Shown here: piece after piece, positions 1-7,289 of the stretch
Layout of the letters: each line of letters opens with the position of its first letter
Numbering within the stretch: position 1 is the stretch's first letter
IMG/VR virus record: IMGVR_UViG_3300021139_000205
Coordinates: 1-20,044 of that record
DNA: 20,044 bases
Strand: one strand, 5' to 3'
From: a virus
Notes under the pieces: model-generated
Database searches by the model: none
Told to the model about the DNA's origin: nothing
The model's input: only the letters and a program-made list of their open reading frames with translations
Position numbers and translations under genes: made by a program

Positions 1-210
1 GTAACGAAGGAAGTTCACACGAAGACCAGGAGCAACTCCTAGTTCAGTCTTCTTAACTGCGAATTGTTCGAAACGAAGAATTGGCATTGCCTGGAACAAA
101 ATTTCTTTTGACCAGATTGTTTGAATTGCTTGGTTCAGGCTGCTATTAGCACCTGAATAAGCCGTTGGGGCACCAGCGAGTTGCCCTGTTCCTGTAATTG
201 CACTTGCCAT
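1..210 (-). CDS. Major capsid protein, N-terminal 70 residues (cut by window edge)
   Basis: The open frame runs from an ATG at 210 to the window edge without a stop, so only the first 70 residues are visible. The start has an AAAGGA ribosome site about 11 bases upstream. The peptide begins MASAITGTGQLAGAP, then has a helix-like stretch (around residues 24-45, with IWSKEILFQAMPILRFEQFA) followed by GVAPGLRVNFLRY. This layout resembles the N-terminus of N4-gp56-type major capsid proteins, where a short arm precedes a basic 'GxxVxFxRY' strand. Its position directly downstream of portal and scaffold supports a capsid role. Family assignment is by eye from a fragment; another head protein is possible. 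Confidence 0.7.
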   Translation of the reverse strand, partial: MASAITGTGQLAGAPTAYSGANSSLNQAIQTIWSKEILFQAMPILRFEQFAVKKTELGVAPGLRVNFLRY

Positions 211-247
211 CTGAGGTCAAGTCCTTTCTTAGTTGGTTGATTGGGTT

Positions 248-1021
248 TTAACCGAAGAGACCCTGGCCTCTATTTGATGCAGCGCTGCCAAGTAATTTGG
301 CTCGATTCTTCGCATAGTCTGCCAATGACATTTCCCTGATTGAATCAGGAGTAGAGATTTGTTGGTCCGTATCGTTATCGAGGGGTCCTGATGCAGGAGC
401 GGTAACACGTGCTCCCGCCATTTGTTGTCTCGCACTTTGCATAGCCTGCTGTGCAGAACTTAAAATACGAGAAGACTTATCTTTGAGCATTGCAATGCTT
501 TGCTCAACTTCTTCAGCATTATTACCGTCAATTAAATCTAGAAGTTCTGGCACGATATTCTCGCGCTCTTCTTCAATTCGTTGTGCACGGTAATTCATGA
601 CTTCTTGGAACTTTCGTTCTTGCTCTAATAGAGCAAAAGCCTTTTCTCTTTCAAGACGTTCCTGCTCAAGTAGAGCCTGGAATTCTTGCTCCTTCTTTAT
701 GAGGAGTTCTTTTGCGGAAAGTTCTTCTTCTGCCTTTGCTTTTGCAGCAGCGGCTTCTTGTGCATCGCGTTCAGCAACTAGTGCTGCACGTCGTGATGCT
801 TCTTCTTCGCGTTCTTTCTTAAGGGACGCAAGTTCTTCTTTCATTTTTTCCATTTGAGGATACAACTTTGCTTTCTCTTGTTCACGAGCCTTAGCAATGT
901 CGTCTGCGGTATAAGCCACGAATTCCTCACTTGGTGCTTGTTGAATTTCTACGACTCCATCAATAGGGTGTCCCATCAATGTGTCGCCTACTGCTTCTAC
1001 TTGGTTATCCATAGTATTCAC
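248..1021 (-). CDS. Capsid scaffolding protein, coiled coil
   Basis: The 257-residue product is dominated by a long charged, Ala/Glu/Lys/Arg-rich coiled coil from about residue 40 to 165, with no hydrophobic core motifs and a disordered Ser/Ala/Asp tail ending GQGLFG. Phage scaffolds have this composition and sit between portal and capsid genes, as here. They fill the prohead interior and leave before DNA packaging. The start is a GTG at 1021 with AGAAAG just upstream; an ATG three codons later (1012) is an alternative. No serine-protease motif was seen, so a fused prohead protease is not supported. It is separated by 37 bases from the capsid gene. Confidence 0.75.
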   Translation of the reverse strand: MNTMDNQVEAVGDTLMGHPIDGVVEIQQAPSEEFVAYTADDIAKAREQEKAKLYPQMEKMKEELASLKKEREEEASRRAALVAERDAQEAAAAKAKAEEELSAKELLIKKEQEFQALLEQERLEREKAFALLEQERKFQEVMNYRAQRIEEERENIVPELLDLIDGNNAEEVEQSIAMLKDKSSRILSSAQQAMQSARQQMAGARVTAPASGPLDNDTDQQISTPDSIREMSLADYAKNRAKLLGSAASNRGQGLFG

Positions 1022-1035
1022 TTATCTTTCTTGGG

Positions 1036-1095
1036 TTATTGTCCGAATGGGCCGAAGCCCGTGCCACTTTGGGGTTTGTTACGAGATAATTGCAT
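1036..1095 (-). CDS. Possible 19-residue peptide between portal and scaffold
   Basis: An ATG at 1095 opens a 19-codon frame ending in TAA at 1036-1038; the peptide is MQLSRNKPQSGTGFGPFGQ. Its glycine/phenylalanine tail is reminiscent of the scaffold's own GQGLFG end, and the frame spans the UUCG hairpin. No convincing ribosome site precedes the ATG. It may be real, a decayed fragment, or chance. Confidence 0.15.
   Translation of the reverse strand: MQLSRNKPQSGTGFGPFGQ
1049..1060 (-). promoter_or_regulatory. Intergenic mRNA hairpin with UUCG tetraloop
   Basis: On the transcribed (minus) strand the sequence reads GGGC-TTCG-GCCC, a four-pair stem closed by C-G around a UUCG loop, the exceptionally stable cUUCGg type. 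It lies between the portal stop (1144) and scaffold start (1021). No U-run follows, so it is not a standard terminator; transcript stabilisation or processing is an inference. A six-pair palindrome, CTGATA/TATCAG, sits at 1127-1140. Confidence 0.5.
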
Positions 1096-1143
1096 AGCAT
1101 TTACTTGCTTTTGTCTCGTTATATTCTGATATTTATCAGAAAC

Positions 1144-2733
1144 TTAGTTGTCTTTGTCGACCGTCCTTCTCTGTGGAATTTTAGTTCCATAGGCTTGGGT
1201 CACAAGCGCTTCACGAATTGAACTCTCGGATTGGTCCTCAAAACCAGCAGCGGCTTTGTTTTCAGGGCTGTCAATGTTTTCAGAAGTCTCTGGTCCTTGA
1301 ATACCATCGCCCATTACATCTCCGTCACCCAACTCTTGAGGGGCCATAGGAATAGCAGAGTTTCCATCTGGACCAGGCATCATTCCTGTCATATCCATAA
1401 TTTCTTTCTGAATCTGAATCTTGACCAATTGCAATGCGCCATCTGCAGTTGCATCTGAAATAAGTTCTTGACGAATCTCTTCTAGTTTCTCCTCTGGGAA
1501 TTCCTCACCAAGAGTACGAAGAGCACCTTCTTTAGACTCAAGCCCCATACCCAACTTAGTTTGAATTTCGTTAAGAATAATCAACTTATCAAGAGGCAAT
1601 GGAGGTGGGAACTGAACATAGTTCATGTAGGTAATAGAGTCATTAGGGTCAAGTTGTGTCAACTGACCTGGCTTAATTGGCCCATCTGTATCTGGGTTGT
1701 ATAAGAAAGTATCTGGCTCTTTGAAGGCAAGAGTACGAAGTACGAGTTCGTTAATCTTCTCAATGCCTTTACCGTATTGAGCAACTTTTTGGCTGTATCG
1801 GTTCATCAATGGCTGGTACTGAATAGAAAGAGCAACACCAGAAGTATTTGAAATTGGTTGAACTTGTCCAAGAGCAGTCTCTGGGATGTTCATAATCTCG
1901 TGCATAGACGTCTTAAGAAGGTCTAAATATTTAAGCGCTCCATCAATTCCTGATGCTCCACCTTCAAGGTTAAATACTTGTGAATCCTTTGGAAGACCGC
2001 CCCATACTTTCTTGGCGCCCTTTTCAAGGTTAGATGCTTTAGCACCGATGATAACTGTCACAGGAGAAGCGTGATAGTTAATGATGTCTGCTATATCTGT
2101 AGAGATTTCATTGTAAGCACGGTTAATAGTAATGATGTCATGTGCATCTGCTAGTCCCCATGGTGAGCCTGATACAGGCACATTAGGAATATGCACCACT
2201 GGAACTACTCCAAGTGGATTTGGGCGTGAGTCAATCAACTCATCATTAATGTATTCTTCAATAACATCATCAGTAAGAATCTCAGTATATGTGAATACTT
2301 GGCGCGTTCCTTCAAGAGAAGTTCCCCAGAAACGATACTTCTGCTTAAAACGAAGTAGACGTGTACGGTCGTGTGGGTGAAACTCAGGGAAACAAAATGA
2401 TGAGTTCATAGGAAGGATACGAACACGACCAGGATGTTGTCCTCCTGCTGAATCTACCCATGGCTCTTCGTATGCAACTTTAACAAATACATCGCCAGTA
2501 ATTCCGCCTTGCTGTGCCATTTCAAGTAGCACACGCATCTTGTCATTATCAACTTCCCACACACGCTCTAAGCGGTCAGGAACAATTGCTTCCGTTGCTT
2601 TTGGCGAACGAAAATGCACGCCTTTACCAAAAGTAAAACGTGCTAAGAAGTCATTAAATGCACGGTAGTAGTTAACTGCGATTTGCATTTCGCCAGTTTC
2701 TCTACGATAACCCCAATGGTGTCCCAAGTACAT
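1144..2733 (-). CDS. Portal protein, main body
   Basis: The 529-residue frame is a phage portal: an N-terminal region with YRRETGEMQIAVNYYRAF, a stem/wing region with GDVFVKVAYEE and LPMNSSFCFPEFHP, a central 'HIPNVPVSGSPWGLADAHDII' block (about residues 185-205), and a Gly/Asp-rich tail ending in DKDN. The portal forms the dodecameric ring through which DNA is packaged and ejected. The ATG at 2733 is probably not the true start. It lacks a good ribosome site, and the same frame upstream (2734-2778) reads EVHGPRLNRYSLNWA, which continues a portal N-terminus found one frame away at 2780-2887. Joined, the product would be about 580 residues. Confidence 0.88.
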   Translation of the reverse strand: MYLGHHWGYRRETGEMQIAVNYYRAFNDFLARFTFGKGVHFRSPKATEAIVPDRLERVWEVDNDKMRVLLEMAQQGGITGDVFVKVAYEEPWVDSAGGQHPGRVRILPMNSSFCFPEFHPHDRTRLLRFKQKYRFWGTSLEGTRQVFTYTEILTDDVIEEYINDELIDSRPNPLGVVPVVHIPNVPVSGSPWGLADAHDIITINRAYNEISTDIADIINYHASPVTVIIGAKASNLEKGAKKVWGGLPKDSQVFNLEGGASGIDGALKYLDLLKTSMHEIMNIPETALGQVQPISNTSGVALSIQYQPLMNRYSQKVAQYGKGIEKINELVLRTLAFKEPDTFLYNPDTDGPIKPGQLTQLDPNDSITYMNYVQFPPPLPLDKLIILNEIQTKLGMGLESKEGALRTLGEEFPEEKLEEIRQELISDATADGALQLVKIQIQKEIMDMTGMMPGPDGNSAIPMAPQELGDGDVMGDGIQGPETSENIDSPENKAAAGFEDQSESSIREALVTQAYGTKIPQRRTVDKDN

Positions 2734-2776
2734 CGCCCAATTAAGTGAATAACGGTTTAGGCGAGGACCATGGACT

Positions 2777-2887
2777 TCATTCGAATTCCTCGTCTGCTAA
2801 TTCAACTAACCCCAGTGGGGAAATAGAAATTGTTAAATCAGAAGACGCCGCTCTATAAGAGGGCGGAGAAAAATCTAGGAAACTCAT
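2777..2887 (-). CDS. Portal N-terminal segment, 36 codons, separated by an apparent +1 frameshift
   Basis: An ATG at 2887 follows a near-perfect Shine-Dalgarno, AAGGAGGTGAT, at five-base spacing, one of the strongest ribosome sites in the window. It overlaps the upstream HNH stop as ATGA. The frame encodes 36 residues (starting MSFLDFSPPSYRAASS, ending ELADEEFE) and meets TGA at 2777-2779. Skipping one base puts translation into the portal frame at GAA 2776-2778, giving DEEFE-EVHGPRLNRY and then the 529-residue body. So this is almost certainly the real portal N-terminus. The break could be programmed +1 frameshifting at UGA, a genuine mutation, or a single-base assembly error. Confidence 0.75.
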   Translation of the reverse strand: MSFLDFSPPSYRAASSDLTISISPLGLVELADEEFE

Positions 2888-3525
2888 GGCATCACCTCCT
2901 TAATCTTAGGGAGGTTACGAACCTCAGTTGCAATTGCTTTTTTCATCTCATTTGTAAAAGGCCATGTTGCATTTTTTCTTACATTACAAGGATTGCATGC
3001 GGGGCGTAAATTATCAACAGTATGCGTTCCCCCCTTAGCAAGGGGCTGAACATGGTCCCAAAATACTTTAGTTAATTCTGTTTCACAAATCCAACAAGAG
3101 TTGTTATACATGTCTAATATTTTAGAATAATCTGCTTTTGTAATTTTTGCTACTTCTGTAGATGCTTTTTTAGCACGTCTTTCACGTTCTGAACGTGTCT
3201 GTACTTCTCTACGATAAATTTTGAACTCTGGGTCTGTAGCAAGACGTTCTTTAACTTTGTTGTATCTACGTTCTTTATTCTCTTGATGCCACTTACGTAA
3301 AGTTTCTTTGCTCCATTCAGGATTTGCCAAATGATATTCACGTGTTTTTTGAATTTTACTTTGTGGGTTTTGAGCGTATTTATCCCGTATACGAGCGTTG
3401 TTGCATTCACGGCAGTATACTTCTACGCCATCAAGTCTAGCCTTGTTTTTATGAAACCCATTTAAAGGTTTTTCAATGCCACACTTAGAACAGGTCTTCA
3501 TGCCTGTAATACTAGCAGTGGTCAT
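2884..3525 (-). CDS. HNH endonuclease with N-terminal zinc module
   Basis: The 213-residue protein has an N-terminal C-x2-C...C-x2-C module (Cys12, 15, 38, 41), a basic helical linker (about 45-125), and a C-terminal HNH domain: CWIC (144-147), DH (157-158), DNLRP (171-175) and a second CNPC pair (177-180). HNH proteins cut DNA using a beta-beta-alpha metal fold. Sitting alone between head genes suggests a free-standing homing endonuclease. It starts one base inside the previous gene's stop (TAATG) and ends in an ATGA overlap with the portal start, so the portal's ribosome site lies in its last codons. Its first 41 residues closely match the HNH protein at 13632-14102. Confidence 0.88.
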   Translation of the reverse strand: MTTASITGMKTCSKCGIEKPLNGFHKNKARLDGVEVYCRECNNARIRDKYAQNPQSKIQKTREYHLANPEWSKETLRKWHQENKERRYNKVKERLATDPEFKIYRREVQTRSERERRAKKASTEVAKITKADYSKILDMYNNSCWICETELTKVFWDHVQPLAKGGTHTVDNLRPACNPCNVRKNATWPFTNEMKKAIATEVRNLPKIKEVMP

Positions 3526-3776
3526 TACTTCTTCTTATCTTTCTTAGAAGGCTTCTTATCGGTAACAGACTCTTTAGTCTTCTTACGTTCTGCCTTCTTC
3601 TTTTCAATACCTTTGCGACGGTCTGCTTCTGTTGTTTCAATAAAGCGACCGCCATGTTCAACATACGTTTTATGTACCCAATGTGATGCACCTGGATTTG
3701 GGTAATTGGAGTATTTGGCTTTTGCTTGCGCAATAATCATCGCCCACATCTTTGGGTTGGCTGGTTTGCTTGCCAT
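3525..3776 (-). CDS. Small basic phage protein, function unknown
   Basis: The 83-residue product has an ordered N-terminal half with MWAMIIAQAKAKYSNYPNPGASHWVHKTYVEHGGRF and a lysine-rich tail from about residue 53 that looks disordered and nucleic-acid binding. Small proteins of this 'YPNPxASxWVHxxYxxxGG' style occur beside head genes in other phages, but no function is claimed here. The start is an ATG at 3776 and the stop overlaps the HNH start by one base, so the two are translated in tandem. A strong hairpin lies just upstream (3796-3828). Confidence 0.7.
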   Translation of the reverse strand: MASKPANPKMWAMIIAQAKAKYSNYPNPGASHWVHKTYVEHGGRFIETTEADRRKGIEKKKAERKKTKESVTDKKPSKKDKKK

Positions 3777-3795
3777 GTATTACTCCTCTCCATAC

Positions 3796-3828
3796 CCTAT
3801 TGCCCCCACACTAGTGTAGGGGCATAGG
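3796..3828. promoter_or_regulatory. Long imperfect hairpin between head genes
   Basis: An inverted repeat of roughly 16 pairs centres on CTAG at 3811-3814: CCTA and TGCCCC on the left match GGGGCA and TAGG on the right, with ACAC/GTGT inside, one mismatch and one bulged T. It fills the gap between the 131-residue and 83-residue genes. On the minus strand no U-run follows; on the plus strand a T5 run lies about ten bases away. An RNA processing or stabilising element is more likely than a terminator for the head operon. Confidence 0.5.
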
Positions 3829-3842
3829 AGTGTCTTTTTAAA

Positions 3843-4238
3843 CTAGTCGTTAACTACAGTTGCAGATTGACGTTGTGAACGTCCACCTGAGCGAACTGCT
3901 GTTTCAATCTTTGCCGCTGAGTTGTCAGCATATGTTCCATGAGCGAACTCACCAAGGAATGTTGGTGCTTCTACCCATGATGCTGAACCAACGTGAGCAC
4001 GCTCTGCAAGAGTTTCTGCAGCAGGCTTCTCGAATACGTTAGCGTTGCGGTTTGGACGACCTGCAGCAGGGACAAGACCTTGGGTCATGCCCTTCTGGAA
4101 ATCTGTTGGGACGTCAGTATCAGTTGCGATACCTTCTTCAAAACGAAGTGGTCCACGACGGGTTGCATTATCTGCACCCTTTACTTCATACACATTAGGC
4201 GCACGCTCTGGGAAGCGTGGTGCTGGTGAAATTGTCAT
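3843..4238 (-). CDS. Hypothetical head-region protein
   Basis: The 131-residue protein is rich in Ala, Arg, Pro and Thr with little hydrophobic core, and has no cysteines. It holds repeated 'NVxE/NVFE' and 'RPNRNANVF' segments and ends GGRSQRQSATVVND. I do not recognise a family. A virion or assembly role is inferred only from its place between terminase and portal. The start is an ATG at 4238 with a strong AAGGAGT ribosome site at about five bases. Plus-strand frames overlapping it look like shadows, since they lack ribosome sites and gene neighbours. Confidence 0.65.
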   Translation of the reverse strand: MTISPAPRFPERAPNVYEVKGADNATRRGPLRFEEGIATDTDVPTDFQKGMTQGLVPAAGRPNRNANVFEKPAAETLAERAHVGSASWVEAPTFLGEFAHGTYADNSAAKIETAVRSGGRSQRQSATVVND

Positions 4239-4262
4239 TCTTACTCCTTAAGGATTGTTGAT

Positions 4263-4280
4263 AGGAAAGGCCTTTTTCCT
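4263..4280. promoter_or_regulatory. Short hairpin downstream of terminase
   Basis: AGGAAA and TTTCCT form a six-pair stem around AAGGCC on the minus strand in the 79-base gap between the terminase stop and the next gene's ribosome site. A second small stem, CCC-AAAA-GGG, lies at about 4296-4305. Neither is followed by a U-run on the transcribed strand. Confidence 0.35.
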
Positions 4281-4317
4281 TGGTAATAGTTTCCACCCTT
4301 TTGGGCAGATTGTGTTG

Positions 4318-5901
4318 TTAAAAGAAGGGATTACTAGAAGCCACTACTTCTGGCATTACTAGGTTCTGGGTAAGGCTACAAGCAATAGAAAGTGAATCTA
4401 CAAAATCATCATGAGCATAGGTTTCTTCAGGAGCCGCTACAAGGAAATTTGGTCCTTTAAATGTAACTTCGGCATCAACCATTTGTTGATAAAACCTTTT
4501 GAAAGTACGAAGGCGCCGAGTTTTTGCATGGGCAGGCCAACTAATCATTTTGCGTTGAATAAGGGCTTGTAGGTGCTTCCATCTCTTAGATTGCTCTGAT
4601 GGGCTAGAAGTAATTGAACTTACTTCAGCACGTGGCAAGAGAAGTTTTAATCTTTGCGCTACAGCATCGCCCACACCGTTAGCGTCTACGCCTACGGCAA
4701 GGACATCATAATTTTCTAAGAAGTTAACAATTTGGAAGTACTGCTCTTCCCAATCGTCTCCTTGAATTTCTAGCCAATTCAAGACACGGTGGTCAAAATA
4801 CCCAAACTCATCTGGTCTATCCCAGTCTACCCACACAACAGTTACCACTGTTGAGTCAGTTTTACGTGCTGGGTCAACGCCAACTACTACTGGAGTTTTA
4901 TGCCAGGCTTTAACAATCTCTTGAGAGGTATCTCCAAGTTCATCCATGATTGTTGAAGTAACAAACATTCCACGTTCCAACAACCACTTACAGTTATACG
5001 ACATCTGGAACTCGTCAGAATCTTCACCAATACGAAGCATCTCTTTACGTATGAACTTTTCGTAATTTGCTTGAACTTTTGCTACATCTTTCCAATCCCA
5101 TTGAAAATGGTTTTGACGTGCACCACGTGCAGTTTGGCGTCTACGGTTAAGTTGGATACTTCTATAGAAGTTATTCTTACTGGTTGTAGGAGTACCTGTT
5201 TTAACCATTGTTCCAGCATAATAAGCAAGCATAGGTGAGATTGACTTAGACACAACAAAGTCATCTGCTTCTTGACACTCATCAATAACAACAACATGGA
5301 AAGACTTAGACTCAATTTTTGCACGAGGGTTTGCAGTCATCATCGTAATAGTAGAACCAGATTTCTTAAGTTTAATTTGACGAGTAACTCCACCTACACG
5401 TGCAGCGCTATCGTCAATTTCTGGGTCATCCATAATCTCAATAGCACGCTCAGATGTAAGACGTGTGACGGTACGTCCAAATAAAGTTTCAGCCTGTCCT
5501 TCTGTTGGGGCAAACAAACCAACCCATAAACCATCTTTAAATTTTCCAAGAAGGTCTGGGTATAACTTAGCAAGCCGAGGTAAAAGAACCATCAATGTCG
5601 CTACTGTATCTGCCACTGTTTCAGATTTACCTGATTGACGGGAAGCAAGGGCTGTAATTTCTTCACCATCGTTAATGACGACAGACTCAATAATGCGACG
5701 TGCTAAAGGTTTTTGATAAGGGTGCAAGTCATGACCAACTAGGACTACAAGAAAGTCCATAATCTTATCTATAAGTTTATTTACAAAATCTTGAGAAAGT
5801 TCATCCAGGTCATTGATAACCTCTTCTTCAACAGGTGTCTCATCTTGAAGATAAAATTCGGGGTTTATCTCTTCAAATTTTTCTTCGTTATAGTTTTCCA
5901 T
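4318..5901 (-). CDS. terL: Terminase large subunit
   Basis: The 527-residue protein is the packaging motor ATPase-nuclease. The ATPase half has the Q-motif-like HPYQ (60-63), Walker A SRQSGKS (87-93), Walker B VVVIDE (203-208) and a TGTPT coupling motif (235-239). The C-terminal RNase H-like nuclease has acidic residues at D343 (GVDPARKTDS), D406 (VGVDANGVGD) and D498/D502 (HDDFVDS). Length is normal for the family and the gene is intact. The ATG at 5901 follows AGGGAATT. It uses ATP to thread DNA through the portal into the prohead and cuts the concatemer. No separate small terminase was recognised beside it. Confidence 0.96.
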   Translation of the reverse strand: MENYNEEKFEEINPEFYLQDETPVEEEVINDLDELSQDFVNKLIDKIMDFLVVLVGHDLHPYQKPLARRIIESVVINDGEEITALASRQSGKSETVADTVATLMVLLPRLAKLYPDLLGKFKDGLWVGLFAPTEGQAETLFGRTVTRLTSERAIEIMDDPEIDDSAARVGGVTRQIKLKKSGSTITMMTANPRAKIESKSFHVVVIDECQEADDFVVSKSISPMLAYYAGTMVKTGTPTTSKNNFYRSIQLNRRRQTARGARQNHFQWDWKDVAKVQANYEKFIRKEMLRIGEDSDEFQMSYNCKWLLERGMFVTSTIMDELGDTSQEIVKAWHKTPVVVGVDPARKTDSTVVTVVWVDWDRPDEFGYFDHRVLNWLEIQGDDWEEQYFQIVNFLENYDVLAVGVDANGVGDAVAQRLKLLLPRAEVSSITSSPSEQSKRWKHLQALIQRKMISWPAHAKTRRLRTFKRFYQQMVDAEVTFKGPNFLVAAPEETYAHDDFVDSLSIACSLTQNLVMPEVVASSNPFF

Positions 5902-5922
5902 AATTCCCTATCTAAATAGCGA

Positions 5923-5940
5923 GACCCACCGAAGTGGGTC
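5923..5940 (-). promoter_or_regulatory. Hairpin with UUCG tetraloop upstream of terminase
   Basis: The minus strand reads GACCCAC-TTCG-GTGGGTC: seven perfect pairs closed by C-G around UUCG. It lies 22 bases upstream of the terminase start and after the stop at 5973. With the hairpin at 1049-1060 it is the second cUUCGg element between head genes. No U-tract follows, so partial termination, RNase protection or processing are all possible. Confidence 0.55.
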
Positions 5941-5972
5941 CGCCAGACCTGGAGAGAGGTGAAGCAAAGAAA

Positions 5973-6155
5973 TCATAGCATAGATTCAGAGCGTCTTTGT
6001 AATTCTTTAGCAATTTCATGAAAGGCTTCTGTACCCATTAAAATTTCATTCATGTAGTCTTTATTGCTCGGATTCTTTTGCCAAACGGTAATAAGTTTGC
6101 CAATCGTGTACATCGACTGTTCCATCCATTGAATCAAGTCTGGAGTAGATATCAT
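5973..6155 (-). CDS. Small helical protein upstream of terminase
   Basis: From the ATG at 6155 the product is 60 residues, MISTPDLIQWMEQSMYTIGK through to QRRSESML, almost entirely helical by composition. An upstream in-frame ATG at 6218 would add 21 basic residues but would overlap the previous gene by 158 bases. The 6155 start has GAGAG about six bases upstream and cuts the overlap to 95 bases; it still overlaps, which is unusual here. A small-terminase role is conceivable from size and position, but no DNA-binding motif is visible, so the function is unknown. Confidence 0.6.
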   Translation of the reverse strand: MISTPDLIQWMEQSMYTIGKLITVWQKNPSNKDYMNEILMGTEAFHEIAKELQRRSESML

Positions 6156-6459
6156 CGAGACTCTCTTTTGAATCCGAGTCTGGGGCTGGTATCCAGCCTT
6201 TTTCTTCCGTAAAATCATCGTAAGTTACTTCCCGTGTCTGTAGTGCTCCGCTAAGAGCGCTCTCTTCATTTGTTGTTCCAGTCCATCGTCCCAAGACTAA
6301 TGCCTTGTACCTAGGCAAGCGTACTATAAATGGCTTTGAAGTTCTAAAAGGGTCTTCAATTTCTTGAGTCCAACCACGCACAATAAACTTTGCGCCCCAT
6401 TTATAGGGGAAGTTAGTAATTTGTACAAATGTTGGTCCGATGTTGTGTACCTTGGGCAT
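6061..6459 (-). CDS. Hypothetical phage protein
   Basis: The 132-residue product has a beta-rich first half (MPKVHNIGPTFVQITNFPYK, then KPFIVRLPRYKALVLGRW) and an acidic, probably disordered second half with DDIYSRLDSMDG. No family is recognised. The ATG at 6459 is preceded by AAAGGTAGCA and lies just after the stop of the KTSC-protein gene, and its 3' end overlaps the next gene in another frame. A head or packaging accessory role would fit the location but is inference. Confidence 0.65.
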   Translation of the reverse strand: MPKVHNIGPTFVQITNFPYKWGAKFIVRGWTQEIEDPFRTSKPFIVRLPRYKALVLGRWTGTTNEESALSGALQTREVTYDDFTEEKGWIPAPDSDSKESLDDIYSRLDSMDGTVDVHDWQTYYRLAKESEQ

Positions 6460-6461
6460 TG

Positions 6462-7280
6462 CTACCTTTTCTTTGTAGTAGTCCGTTTCTTAGCCGCTTT
6501 CTTACGCTCTGCGTAGAAATTGCGCCCTCTTTTTTGTACCTGCACAGCACGAGCAATCCTATAAAGGTTCTCACGAACTTTAGGACTAACGTCGTTAGTA
6601 TTTGCTGGACCACGAGGATGGTAGTCTAAAACTGAGTAAATATAAACACCTTTGGATTTGGTACTTTTAAAGGCTGACCATTCATTTGTATTAACTTCGT
6701 AATAATTATAAAAAGTACCATCTCTAAAAATAACAGTAAGTACTTGACGTGCTGAATCATAGCCAGCACCAACAGTACGTGGACGTTCTGGGTTAGAGGT
6801 TGAAGTAGGAACCATGCTAATAGGGGCAGGGGCTGTACCTTCATCTGCCTGTGGTCCTTTAATACCAGGAATAATTAATTCGCCTGTATCTTCATCTTCA
6901 TCGTAGGACTGACGGTAAGAAGAGCGGTCTACTGGATTACCAGCAGCGTCAAAATAACCAAGACCTGTATCTATGCCTGTAGCAATTGCTTCTCCCGCTT
7001 GGTTACGGGATTGTGCTGTTCTAAAACTTTGTGGGTTGTAGTAACTGAGAATACTCTCATCGTTACTTAAATCAAGAAATTCATTAAATGAGCCCTTAGA
7101 TGCTGCAGTTGGAACATTTGATAAAGGACTTGTAAGACCTACATTAAACAGGCCTGTCATCTGGGCTTTAGTGTAACCCAGCATTCTTCCTGCGCCAATT
7201 GCGCGTTGCAATTCCTGTGCAGACGGTTGGGCCATCTTGCGGCCGCCCGTTGACCCACCGCCTGCACGAGAAATTGGCAT
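6462..7280 (-). CDS. Structural-region protein with C-terminal KTSC domain
   Basis: The 272-residue protein has a glycine-rich N-terminus, an Asp/Glu-rich middle (about 126-150) and, at about 163-222, a compact beta domain: VGAGYDSARQVLTVIFRDGTF, then NYYEVNTNEWSAFKSTKSKGVYIYSVLDYHP. This is the signature of KTSC domains ('xVGYDxxxxxLxVxFxxGxxYxYxxV...SxGxxxxxxI'), named for resemblance to a lysyl-tRNA synthetase C-terminal region and often found in phage proteins. The tail after residue 250 is strongly basic. The KTSC biochemical role is unsettled; nucleic-acid or protein binding is possible. The ribosome site is weak. An ATG at codon 16 is an alternative. Confidence 0.8.
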   Translation of the reverse strand: MPISRAGGGSTGGRKMAQPSAQELQRAIGAGRMLGYTKAQMTGLFNVGLTSPLSNVPTAASKGSFNEFLDLSNDESILSYYNPQSFRTAQSRNQAGEAIATGIDTGLGYFDAAGNPVDRSSYRQSYDEDEDTGELIIPGIKGPQADEGTAPAPISMVPTSTSNPERPRTVGAGYDSARQVLTVIFRDGTFYNYYEVNTNEWSAFKSTKSKGVYIYSVLDYHPRGPANTNDVSPKVRENLYRIARAVQVQKRGRNFYAERKKAAKKRTTTKKR

Positions 7281-7289
7281 TTACTTAGA

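Noticed and set aside
597-857. Plus-strand Ser/Ala/Arg/Phe-rich open frame
   Set aside because: It is a shadow of the scaffold coiled coil; its composition mirrors GAA/AAG/GCA codons read in reverse.
3796-3828. Terminator for the head operon
   Set aside because: No U-run follows on the transcribed strand, and genes of the same operon continue on both sides.
6156-6218. Longer start for the 60-residue gene upstream of terminase
   Set aside because: It would overlap the previous gene by 158 bases, and the added residues read like an out-of-frame shadow.
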